In this document: positions 40,001 to 52,600 of the stretch, in pieces
Layout of the letters: each line of letters starts with the position of its first letter
Position numbering within the stretch: the stretch's first letter is position 1
Assembly: GCA_027186245.1 (NCBI GenBank)
Contig: CP114482.1
Coordinates: forward strand, 13,845,209-13,909,208
Source: Coriaria nepalensis
Taxonomy: Eukaryota > Streptophyta > Magnoliopsida > Cucurbitales > Coriariaceae
DNA: 64,000 nt
Direction: 5' to 3'
Program-made: the position numbers and the translations under genes
Notes under the pieces: generated by a model
What the model saw: only the letters and a program-made list of their open reading frames with translations
Told to the model about the DNA's origin: nothing
The model's database searches: none

Positions 40001-40380
40001 CTTTGAGGCTAAAAAAATGCATAGTTGTCTTCAATAGATCAATTGCAAGTTATGTATGAAAGTCGTGTCTCAAATGCACAAATAGAATTGGTTCGAAGTG
40101 CTTCCAAACAATTTAATGATATGAAAAGATTGAATGATATCCTTGTTATGGCTAAAACAATGCATTGTTGTCTTCAATAGATTAATTGCAAGTTATGTAA
40201 GAAAATCATGTTTGAAAGGCGAAAATAGAATTCGTTCGAATTAATTTAGAATGATTTAACGACTAGAAGAGACTCATTGACATGACTTTAAGGCTAAACA
40301 AATGCATTGTTGCCTGCAATAGATTAACAGGAAGTTATGCACGAAAATCATGTTTAAAGGCCGAATTTCGTTTAAAGTGA
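37012..40380 (+). repeat. Eight-unit higher-order repeat, copy 1 (3,369 bp)
   Basis: Eight consecutive units (anchors 37,016, 37,437, 37,858, 38,279, 38,700, 39,121, 39,543, 39,964) line up in order with those at 40,385 to 43,332. Distinctive members are cattagatc with catatcaaaag (second), cttcccaacaattt (third), gaaattaaaag (sixth) and gacgatataatatg (seventh). Confidence 0.85.
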
Positions 40381-43370
40381 TTTAGAATGATTTACTGACT
40401 AAAAGAGACGCACAAATATGACTTTAAGGCTAAAAAAATGCATAGTTGCCTTCAACAGATCAATTGCAAGTTATGTATGAAAGTCGTGTCACAAATGCGC
40501 AAATAGAATTGGTTCAAAGTGCTTCCTTACAATTTAATGATATGAAAAGACTAAATGATATGCTTTTTAAGGCTAAAATAATGCATTGTTGTCTTCAATA
40601 GATTAATTGCAAGTTATGTAATAAAATCATGTTTGAAGGGCGAAAATAGAATTCGTTCGACTTAATTTAGAATGATTTAACGACTAGAAGAGACTCATTG
40701 ACATGAATTTAAGGCTAAACAAATGCATTGTTGCCTTCAATACATCAACAGGAAGTTATGCGCGAAAGTGATGTTTAAAGGCCGAATTTCATTCGAAGTG
40801 ATTTAGAATGATTTACTGACTAAAAGAGACGCAAAAATATGACTTTAAGGCTAAAAAAATGCATAGTTGCCTTCATTAGATCAATTGCAAGTTATGTATG
40901 AAAGTCGTGTCTCAAATGCACAAATAGAATTGGTTCGAAGTGCTTCCAAACAATTTAATCATATCAAAAGACTGAATGATATCCTTTTTATGGCTAAAAC
41001 AATGCATTGTAGTCTTCAATAGATTAATTGCAAGTTATGTAAGAAAATCATGTTTGAAGGGCGAAAATAAAATTCGTTCGACTTAATTTAGAATGATTTA
41101 ACGACTAGAAGAGACTCATTGACGTGACTTTAAGGCTAAACAAATGCATTGTTGCTTTCAATAGTTCAACTGCAAGCTATGCACGGAAGTCATGTTTAAA
41201 GGCCGAATGTCATTCGAAATGATTTAGAATGATTTACTGACTAAAAGAGACGCAATAATATGACTTTGAGGCTAAAAAAATGCATAGTTGCCTTCAATAG
41301 ATCAATTGCAAGTTATGTATGAAAGTCGTGTCTCAAATGCACAAATAGAATTGGTTCGAAGTGCTTCCCAACAATTTAATGATATCAAAAGACTGAATGA
41401 TATGCTTTTTAAGGCTAAAGTAATGCATTGTTGTCTTCAATAGATTAATTGCAAGTTATGTAATAAAGTCATGTTTGAAGGGCGAAAATAGAATTCCTTC
41501 GACTTAATTTAGAATGATTTAACGACTAGAAGAGACTCATTGACATGACTTTAAGGCTAAACAAATGCATTGTTGCCTTCAATACATCAACAGGAAGTTA
41601 TGCGCGAAAGTGATGTTTAAAGGCCGAATTTCATTCGAAGTGATTTAGAATGATTTACTGACTAAAAGAGACGCAAAAATATGACTTTAAGGCTAAAAAA
41701 ATGCATAGTTGCCTTCAATAGATCAATTGCAAGTTATGTATGAAAGTCGTGTCTCAAATGCACAAATAGAATTGGTTCGAAGTGCTTCCAAACAATTTAA
41801 TGATATGAAAAGATTGAATGATATCCTTGTTATGGCTAAAACAATGCATTGTTGTCTTCAATAGATTAATTGCAAGTTATGTAAGAAAATCATGTTTGAA
41901 AGGCGAAAATAGAATTCGTTCGAATTAATTTAGAATGATTTAACGACTAGAAGAGACTCATTGACATGACTTTAAGGCTAAACAAATGCATTGTTGCCTG
42001 CAATAGATTAACAGGAAGTTATGCACGAAAATCATGTTTAAAGGCCGAATTTCGTTTAAAGTGATTTAGAATGATTTACTGACTAAAAGAGACGCAAAAA
42101 TATGACTTTAAGGCTAAAAAAATGCATAGTTGCCTTCAACAGATCAATTGCAAGTTATGTATGAAAGTCGTGTCACAAATGCGCAAATAGAATTGGTTCA
42201 AAGTGCTTCCTTACAATTTAATGATATGAAAAGACTAAATGATATGCTTTTTAAGGCTAAAATAATGCATTGTTGTCTTCAATAGATTAATTGCAAGTTA
42301 TGTAATAAAATCATGTTTGGAGGGCGAAAATAGAATTCGTTCGACTTAATTTAGAATGATTTCACGACTAGAAGAGACTCATTGACATGAATTTAAGGCT
42401 AAACAAATGCATTGTTGCCTTCAATACATCAACAGGAAGTTATGCGCGAAAGTGATGTTTAAAGGCCGAATTTCATTCGAAGTGATTTAGAATGATTTAC
42501 TGACTAAAAGAGACGCAAAAATATGACTTTAAGGCTAAAAAAATGCATAGTTGCCTTCAATAGATCAATTGCAAGTTATGTATGAAAGTCGTGTCTCAAA
42601 TGCACAAATAGAATTGGTTCGAAGTGCTTCCAAACAATTTAATGAAATTAAAAGACTGAATGATATGCTTTTTAAGGCTAAAATAATGCATTGTTGTCTT
42701 CAATAGATTAATTGCAAGTTATGTAATAAAATCATGTTTGAAGGGCGAAAATAGAATTCGTTCGACTTAATTTAGAATGATTTAACGACTAGAAGAGACT
42801 CATTGACATGACTTTAAGGCTAAACAAATGCATTGTTGCCTTCAATAGTTCAACTGCAAGCTATGCACGAAAGTCATGTTTAAAGGCCGAATTTCATTCG
42901 AAGTGATTTAGAATGATTTACTGACTAAAAGAGACGATATAATATGACTTTAAGGCTAAAAAAATGCATTGTTCCCTTCAATAGATCAATTGCAAGTTAT
43001 GTATGAAAGTTGTGTCTCAAATGCACAAATTGAATTGGTTCGAAGTGCTTCCAAACAATTTAATGATATGAAAAGACTGAATAATATGCTTTTTAAGGCT
43101 AAAAAAATGCATTGTTGTCTTCAATAGATTAATTGCAAGTTATGTAATAAAATCATGTTTGAAGGGCGAAAATAGAATTCGTTCGACTTAATTTAGAATG
43201 ATTTAACGACTAGAAGAGACTCATTGACATGACTTTAAGGCTAAACAAATGCATTGTTGCTTTCAATAGTTCAACTGCAAGCTATGCACGGAAGTCATGT
43301 TTAAAGGCCGAATGTCATTCGAAATGATTTAGAATGATTTACTGACTAAAAGAGACGCAATAATATGACT
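40381..43370 (+). repeat. Eight-unit higher-order repeat, copy 2
   Basis: The same unit order as copy 1, offset 3,369 bp before the extra T at 39,183 and 3,368 bp after it. Agreement stops early in the last unit (anchor 43,332), which continues with cttcccaacaattt and catatcaaaag-like spelling instead of the gattgaatgatatccttg form found at 40.1 kb. Confidence 0.82.
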
Positions 43371-45011
43371 TTAAGGCTAAAAAAATGCATAGTTGCCTTC
43401 AATAGATCAATTGCAAGTTATGTATGAAAGTCGTGTCTCAAATGCACAAATAGAATTGGTTCGAAGTGCTTCCCAACAATTTAATGATATCAAAAGACTG
43501 AATGATATGCTTTTTAAGGCTAAAATAATGCATTGTTGTCTTCAATAGATTAATTGCAAGTTATGTAATAAAGTCATGTTTGAAGGGCGAAAATAGAATT
43601 CGTTCGACTTAATTTAGAATGATTTCACGACTAGAAGAGACTCATTGACATGAATTTAAGGCTAAACAAATGCATTGTTGCCTTCAATACATCAACAGGA
43701 AGTTATGCGCGAAAGTGATGTTTAAAGGCCGAATTTCATTCGAAGTGATTTAGAATGATTTACTGACTAAAAGAGACGCAAAAATATGACTTTAAGGCTA
43801 AAAAAATGCATAGTTGCCTTCAATAGATCAATTGCAAGTTATGTATGAAAGTCGTGTCTCAAATGCACAAATAGAATTGGTTCGAAGTGCTTCCAAACAA
43901 TTTAATGAAATTAAAAGACTGAATGATATGCTTTTTAAGGCTAAAATAATGCATTGTTGTCTTCAATAGATTAATTGCAAGTTATGTAATAAAATCATGT
44001 TTGAAGGGCGAAAATAGAATTCGTTCGACTTAATTTAGAATGATTTAACGACTAGAAGAGACTCATTGACATGACTTTAAGGCTAAACAAATGCATTGTT
44101 GCCTTCAATAGTTCAACTGCAAGCTATGCACGAAAGTCATGTTTAAAGGCCGAATTTCATTCGAAGTGATTTAGAATGATTTACTGACTAAAAGAGACGA
44201 TATAATATGACTTTAAGGCTAAAAAAATGCATTGTTCCCTTCAATAGATCAATTGCAAGTTATGTATGAAAGTTGTGTCTCAAATGCACAAATTGAATTG
44301 GTTCGAAGTGCTTCCAAACAATTTAATGATATGAAAAGACTGAATAATATGCTTTTTAAGGCTAAAAAAATGCATTGTTGTCTTCAATAGATTAATTGCA
44401 AGTTATGTAATAAAATCATGTTTGAAGGGCGAAAATAGAATTCGTTCGACTTAATTTAGAATGATTTAACGACTAGAAGAGACTCATTGACATGACTTTA
44501 AGGCTAAACAAATGCATTGTTGCTTTCAATAGTTCAACTGCAAGCTATGCACGGAAGTCATGTTTAAAGGCCGAATGTCATTCGAAATGATTTAGAATGA
44601 TTTACTGACTAAAAGAGACGCAATAATATGACTTTGAGGCTAAAAAAATGCATAGTTGCCTTCAATAGATCAATTGCAAGTTATGTATGAAAGTCGTGTC
44701 TCAAATGCACAAATAGAATTGGTTCGAAGTGCTTCCCAACAATTTAATGATATCAAAAGACTGAATGATATGCTTTTTAAGGCTAAAATAATGCATTGTT
44801 GTCTTCAATAGATTAATTGCAAGTTATGTAATAAAGTCATGTTTGAAGGGCGAAAATAGAATTCCTTCGACTTAATTTAGAATGATTTAACGACTAGAAG
44901 AGACTCATTGATATGAATTTAAGGCTAAAGAAATGCATTGTTGCCTTCAATACATCAACAGGAAGTTATGCGCGAAAGTGATGTTTAAAGGCCGAATTTC
45001 ATTCGAAGTGA
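42486..45011 (+). repeat. Three-unit duplication, period 1,263 bp
   Basis: Units at anchors 42,490, 42,911 and 43,332 (gaaattaaaag; gacgatataatatg; cttcccaacaattt) are followed by the same three types at 43,753, 44,174 and 44,595, exactly 1,263 bp later. The mark gacgat starts the middle unit in both copies. Small differences near the copy ends (gattcgttcg-type versus ccttcgac-type B end) show a boundary inside the third unit. Confidence 0.8.
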
Positions 45012-45432
45012 TTTAGAATGATTTACTGACTAAAAGAGACGCAAAAATATGACTTTAAGGCTAAAAAAATGCATAGTTGCCTTCATTAGATCAATTGCAA
45101 GTTATGTATGAAAGTCGTGTCTCAAATGCACAAATAGAATTGGTTCGAAGTGCTTCCAAACAATTTAATCATATCAAAAGACTGAATGATATCCTTTTGA
45201 TGGCTAAAACAATGCATTGTAGTCTTCAATAGATTAATTGCAAGTTATGTAAGAAAATCATTTTTGAAGGGCGAAAATAAAATTCGTTCGACTTAATTTA
45301 GAATGATTTAACGACTAGAAGAGACTCATTGACATGACTTTAAGGCTAAACAAATGCATTGTTGCCTTCAATACATCAACTGGAAGTTATGCACGAAAGT
45401 GATGTTTAAAGGCCGAATTTCATTCGAAGTGA

Positions 45433-48400
45433 TTTAGAATGATTTACTGACTAAAAGAGACGCAAAAATATGACTTTAAGGCTAAAAAAATGCATAGTTG
45501 CCTTCAATAGATCAATTGCAAGTTATGTATGAAAGTCGTGTCTCAAATGCACAAATAGAATTGGTTCGAAGTGCTTCCAAACAATTTAATGATATTAAAA
45601 GACTGAATGATATGCTTTTTAAGGCTAAAATAATGCATTGTTGTCTTCAATATATTAATTGCAAGTTATGAAATAAAATCATGTTTGAAGGGCGAAAATA
45701 GAATTCGTTCGACTTAATTTAGAATGATTTAACGACTAGAAGAGACTCATTGACATCACTTTAAGGCTAAACAAATGCATGGTTGCCTTCAATAGTTCAA
45801 CTGCAAGCTATGCACGAAAGTCATGTTTAAAGGCCGAATTTCATTCGAAGTGATTTAGAATAATTTACTGACTAAAAGAGACGCTATAATATGACTTTAA
45901 GGCTAAAAAAATGCATTGTTGCCTTCAATAGATCAATTGCAAGTTATGCATGAAAGTCGTGTCTTAAATGCAAAAATAGAATTGGTTCGAAGTGCTTCAA
46001 AACAATTTAGTGATATGAAAAGACTGAATGATATGCTTTTTATGGCTAAAATAATGCATTGTTGTCTTCAATAGCCTAATTGCAAGTTATGTAAGAAAAT
46101 CATGTTTGAAGGGCGAAAATAGAATTCGTTCGACTTAATTTAGAATGATTTAACGACTAGAAGAGACTCATTGACATGACTTTAAGGCTAAACAAATGCA
46201 TTTTTGCCTTCAATAGATCAACTCCAAGTTATGCACGAAAGTCATGTTTAAAGGCCGAATTTCATTCGAAGTGATTTAGAATGATTTACTAACTAAAAGA
46301 CACGCAAAAATATGAATTTAAGGCTAAAAAAATGCATAGTTGCCTTCAACAGATCAATTGCAAGTTATGTATGAAAGTCGTGTCGCAAATGCACAAATAG
46401 AATTGGTTCGAAGTGCTTCCTTACAATTTAATGATATGAAAAGACTAAATGATATGCTTTTTAAGGCTAAAATAATGCATTGTTGTGTTCAATAGATTAA
46501 TTGCAAGTTATGTAATAAAATCATGTTTGAAGGGCGAAAATAGAATTCCTTCGACTTAATTTAGAATGATTTAACGACTAGAAGAGACTCATTGACATGA
46601 ATTTAAGGCTAAACAAATGCATTGTTGCCTTCAATACATCAACAGGAAGTTATGCGCGAAAGTGATGTTTAAAGGCCGAATTTCATTCGAAGTGATTTAG
46701 AATGATTTACTGACTAAAAGAGACGCAAAAATATGACTTTAAGGCTAAAAAAATGCATAGTTGCCTTCAATAGATCAATTGCAAGTTATGTATGAAAGTC
46801 GTGTCTCAAATGCACAAATAGAATTGGTTCGAAGTGCTTCCCAACAATTTAATGATATCAAAAGACTGAATGATATGCTTTTTAAGGCTAAAATAATGCA
46901 TTGTTGTCTTCAATAGATTAATTGCAAGTTATGTAATAAAGTCATGTTTGAAGGGCGAAAATAGAATTCCTTCGACTTAATTTAGAATGATTTAACGACT
47001 AGAAGAGACTCATTGACATGAATTTAAGGCTAAACAAATGCATTGTTGCCTTCAATACATCAACAGGAAGTTATGCGCGAAAGTGATGTTTAAAGGCCGA
47101 ATTTCATTCGAAGTGATTTAGAATGATTTACTGACTAAAAGAGACGCAAAAATATGACTTTAAGGCTAAAAAAATGCATAGTTGCCTTCAGTAGATCAAT
47201 TGCAAGTTATGTATGAAAGTCGTGTCTCAAATGCACAAATAGAATTGGTTCAAAGTGCTTCCTTACAATTTAATGATATGAAAAGACTAAATGATATGCT
47301 TTTTAAGGCTAAAATAATGCATTGTTGTCTTCAATAGATTAATTGCAAGTTATGTAATAAAATCATGTTTGAAGGGCGAAAATAGAATTCGTTCGACTTA
47401 ATTTAGAATGATTTCACGACTAGAAGAGACTCATTGACATGAATTTAAGGCTAAACAAATGCATTGTAGCCTTCAATACATCAACAGGAAGTTATGCGCG
47501 AAAGTGATGTTTAAAGGCCGAATTTCATTCGAAGTGATTTAGAATGATTTACTGACTAAAAGAGACGCAAAAATATGACTTTAAGGCTAAAAAAATGCAT
47601 AGTTGCCTTCAATAGATCAATTGCAAGTTATGTATGAAAGTCGTGTCTCAAATGCACAAATAGAATTGGTTCGAAGTGCTTCCAAACAATTTAATGAAAT
47701 TAAAAGACTGAATGATATGCTTTTTAAGGCTAAAGTAATGCATTGTTGTCTTCAATAGATTAATTGCAAGTTATGTAATAAAATCATGTTTGAAGGGCGA
47801 AAATAGAATTCGTTCGACTTAATTTAGAATGATTTAACGACTAGAAGAGACTCATTGACATGACTTTAAGGCAAAACAAATGCATTGTTGCCTTCAATAG
47901 TTCAACTGCAAGCTATGCACGGAAGTCATGTTTAAAGGCCGAATGTCATTCGAAATGATTTAGAAGGATTTACTGACTAAAAGAGACGCAATAATATGAC
48001 TTTAAGGCTAAAAAAATGCATAGTTGCCTTCAATAGATCAATTGCAAGTTATGTATGAAAGTCGTGTCTCAAATGCACAAATAGAATTGGTTCGAAGTGC
48101 TTCCAAACAATTTAATGATATGAAAAGACTGAATGATATCCTTTTTATGGCTAAAACAATGCATTGTTGTCTTCAATAGATTAATTGCAAGTTATGTAAG
48201 AAAATCATGTTTGAAAGGCGAAAATAGAATTCGTTCGAATTAATTTAGAATGATTTAACGACTAGAAGAGACTCATTGACATGACTTTAAGGCTAAACAA
48301 ATGCATTGTTGCCTTCAATAGATTAACTGCAAGTTATGCACGAAAGTCATGTTTAAAGGCCGAATTTCATTCGAAATGATTTAGAATGATTTACTGACTA

Positions 48401-49642
48401 AAAGAGACGCAATAATATGACTTTAAGGCTAAAAAAATGCATAGTTGCCTTCAATAGATCAATTGCAAGTTATGTATGAAAGTCGTGTCTCAAATGCACA
48501 AATAGAATTGGTTCGAAGTGCTTCCAAACAATTTAATGATATGAAAAGATTGAATGATATCCTTGTTATGGCTAAAACAATGCATTGTTGTCTTCAATAG
48601 ATGAATTGCAAGTTATGTAAGAAAATCATGTTTGAAAGGCGAAAATAGAATTCGTTCGAATTAATTTAGAATGATTTAACGACTAGAAGAGACTCATTGA
48701 CATGAATTTAAGGCTAAACAAATGCATTGTTGCCTTCAATACATCAACAGGAAGTTATGCGCGAAAGTGATGTTTAAAGGCCGAATTTCATTCGAAGTGA
48801 TTTAGAATGATTTACTGACTAAAAGAGACGCAAAAATATGACTTTAAGGCTAAAAAAATGCATAGTTGCCTTCAGTAGATCAATTGCAAGTTATGTATGA
48901 AACTCGTGTCTCAAATGCACAAATAGAATTGGTTCAAAGTGCTTCCTTACAATTTAATGATATGAAAAGACAAAATGATATGCTTTTTAAGGCTAAAATA
49001 ATGCATTGTTGTCTTCAATAGATTAATTGCAAGTTATGTAATAAAATCATGTTTGAAGGGCGAAAATAGAATTCGTTCGACTTAATTTAGAATGATTTCA
49101 CGACTAGAAGAGAGTCATTGACATGAATTTAAGGCTAAACAAATGCATTGTTGCCTTCAATACATCAACAGGAAGTTATGCGCGAAAGTGATGTTTAAAG
49201 GCCGAATTTCATTTGAAGTGATTTAGAATGATTTACTGACTAAAAGAGACGCAAAAATATGACTTTCAGGCTAAAAAAATGCATAGTTGCCTTCAATAGA
49301 TCAATTGCAAGTTATGCATGAAAGTTGTGTCTTAAATGCAAAAATAGAATTGGTTCGAAGTGCTTCCAAACAATTTAATGATATGAAAAGACTGAATGAT
49401 ATGCTTTTTATGGCTAAAATAATGCATTGTTGTTTTCAATAGATTAATTGCAAGTTATGTAAGAAAATCATGTTCGAAGGGTGAAAATAGTATTCGTTCG
49501 AGTTAATTTAGAATGATTTAACGACTAGAAGAGACTCATTGACAAGGCTTTAAGGCTAAACAAATGCATTGTTGCCTTCAATAGATCAACTGCAAGTTAT
49601 GCACGAAAGTCATGTTTAAAGGTCGAATTTCATTCGAAGTGA
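45433..49642 (+). repeat. Array domain 7: transitional units
   Basis: About ten units of 421 bp that reuse types seen to the left (cttcccaacaattt near 46.8 kb, gaaattaaaag near 47.7 kb, gatatccttgttatgg near 48.5 kb) without a clear regular higher-order period. The acaggaag C type ends here (last near 49.2 kb). No other sequence is seen. Confidence 0.68.
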
Positions 49643-52600
49643 TTTAGAATGATTTACTGACTAAAAGATACACAAAAATATGACTTTAAGGCTAAAAAAA
49701 TGCATAGTTGCCTGCAGTAGATCAATTGCAAGTTCTGTATGAAAGTCGTGTCTTAAATGCACAAATAGAATTGGTTCGAAGTGCTTCCAAACAATTTAAT
49801 GATATGAAAAGACTGAATGATATGCTTCTTATAGCTAAAATAATGCATCGTTGTCTTCAATAGATTAATTGCAAGTTATGTAAGAAAATCATGTTTGAAG
49901 GGCGAAAATAGAATTCGTTCGACTTAATTTAGAATGATTTAACGACTAGAAGAGACTCATTGACATGACTTTAAGGCTAAACAATTGCATTGTTGCCTTC
50001 AATACATCAACTGCAAGTTATGCACGAAAGTCATGTTTAAACGCCGAATTTCATTCGAAGTTATTTAGAATGATTTACTGACTAAAAGACACGCAATAAG
50101 ATGACTTTAACACTAAAAAAATGGATTATTGCCTTCGATAGATCAATTGCAAGTTATGCATGAAAGTCTCGTCTTAAATAAAAAAATAGAATTGGTTCGA
50201 AGTGCTTCCAAACAATTTAAGGATATGAAAAGACTGAATGATATGCTTTTTATGGCTAAAATAATGCATTGTTGTCTTCAATAGATTAATTACAAGTTAT
50301 GTAAGAAAATCATGTTTGAAGGGCGAAAATAGAATTCGTTCAACTTAATTTTAAATGATTTAACGACTAGAAGAGACTCATTGACATGACTTTAAGGCTA
50401 AACAAATGCATTGTTGCCTTCAATAGATCAACTGCAAGTTTTGCACGAAAGTCATGTTTAAAGGCCGAATTTCATTCGAAGTGATTTAGAATGATTTACT
50501 GACTAAAAGAGACGCAACAATATGACTTTAAGGCTAAAAAAATGCATAGTTGCCTTCGTTAGATCAATTGCAAGTTATGCATGAAAGTTGTGTCTTAAAT
50601 GCAAAAATAGAATTGGTCCGATATGCTTCCAAACAATTTAATGATATGAAAAGACTGAATGATATCCTTTTTATGGCTAAAACAATGCATTGTTGTCTTC
50701 AATAGATTAATTGCAAGTTATGTAAGAAAATCATGTTTGAAAGGCGAAAATAGAATTCGTTCGAATTAATTTAGAATGATTTAACGACTAGAAGAGACTC
50801 ATTGACATGACTTTAAGGCTAAACAAATGCATTGTTGCCTTCAATAGATTAACCGCAAGTTATGCACGAAAGTCATGTTTAAAGGCCGAATTTCATTCGA
50901 AATGATTTAGAATGATTTACTGACTAAAAGAGACGCAATAATATGACTTTAAGGCTAAAAAAATGCATAGTTGCCTTCAATAGATCAATTGCAAGTTATG
51001 TATGAAGGTCGTGTCTCAAATGCACAAATAGAATTGGTTCGAAGTGCTTCCAAACAATTTAATCATATGAAAAGACTGAATGATATCCTTTTTATGGCTA
51101 AATCAATGCATTGTAGTCTTCAATAGATTAATTGCAAGTTATGTTAGAAAATCATGTTTGAAGGGCGAAAATAAAATTAGTTCGACTTAATTTAGAATGA
51201 TTTAACGACTAGAAGAGACTCATTCACATGACTTTAAGGCTAAACAAATGCATTGTTGCTTTCAATACATCAACTGGAAGTTATGCACGAAAGTGATGTT
51301 TAAAGGCCGAATTTCATTCGAAGTGATTTAGAATGATTTACTGACTAAAAGAGACGCAAAAATATGACTTTAAGGCTAAAAAATTGCATAGTTGCCTTCA
51401 ATAGATCAATTGCAAGTTATGTATGAAAGTTGTGTCTCAAATGCACAAATAGAATTGGTTCGAAGTGCTTCCAAAGAATTTAATGATATGAAAAGACTGA
51501 ATGATATGCTTTTTATGGCTAAAATAATGCATTGTTGTCTTCAATAGATTAATTGCAAGTTATGTAAGAAAATCATGTTCGAAGGGTGAAAATAGTATTC
51601 GTTTGAGTTAATTTAGAATGGCTTAACGACTAGAAGAGACTTATTGACATGACTTTAAAGCTAAACAAATGCATTGTTACCTTCAATAGATCAACTGCAA
51701 GTTATGCACGAAAGTCATCTTTAAAGGCCGAATTTCATTCGAAGTGATTTAGAATGATTTACTGACTAAAAGATACGCAAAAATATGACTTTAAGGCTAA
51801 AAAAATGCATAGTTGCCTTCAATAGATCAATTGCAAGTTATGCATGAAAGTCGTGTCTTAAATGCAAAAAATAGAATTGGTTTGACGTGCTTCCAAACAA
51901 TTTAATGATATGGAAACACTGAATGATATCCTTTTTATGGCTAAAATAATGGATTGTTGTCTTCAATAGATTAATTCCAAGTTATGTAAGAAAATCATGT
52001 TTGAAGGGCGAAAATAGAATTCGTTCGACTTAATTGAGAATGATTTAACAACTAGAAGAGACTCATTGACAACGCTTTAAGGCTAAACAAATGCATTGTT
52101 GCCTTCAATAGATCAACTGCAAGTTATGCACGAAAGTCATGTTTAAAGGCCGAATTTCATTCGAAGTGATTTACAATGATTTACTGACTAAAAGAGACGC
52201 AATAATATGACTTTAAGGCTAAAAAAATGCATAGTTGCCTTCAGTAGATCAATTGCAAGTTATGTATGAAAGTCGTGTCTTAAATGCACAAATAGAATTG
52301 GTTCGAAGTGCTTCCAAACAATTTAATGATATGAAAAGACTGAATGATATGCTTCTTATGGCTAAAATAATGCATCGTTGTCTTCAAATGATTAATTGCA
52401 AGTTATGTAAGAAAAGCATGTTTGAAGGGCGAAAATAGAATTCGTTCGACTTAATTTAGAATGATTTAACGACTAGAAGAGACTCATTGACATGACTTTA
52501 AGGCTAAACAATTGCATTGTTGCCTTCAATACATCAACTGCAAGTTATGCACGAAAGTCATGTTTAAACGCCGAATTTCATTCGAAGTTATTTAGAATGA

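Larger units (their letters stand above)
36591..45432 (+). repeat. Array domain 6: 4-, 8- and 3-unit higher-order repeats
   Basis: The rare mark cacgaaaatc in C occurs at 36,971, 38,655, 40,340 and 42,024, spaced 1,684, 1,685 and 1,684 bp (four units). Other marks recur only every eight units: cacaaatatg at 37,042 and 40,411; gtttggaggg at 38.95 and 42.32 kb; cattagatcaattgc with catatcaaaag at 37.5 and 40.9 kb. The odd base in one spacing is an extra T near 39,183 (agtttgccttc). This is the most homogeneous part of the window. Confidence 0.86.
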
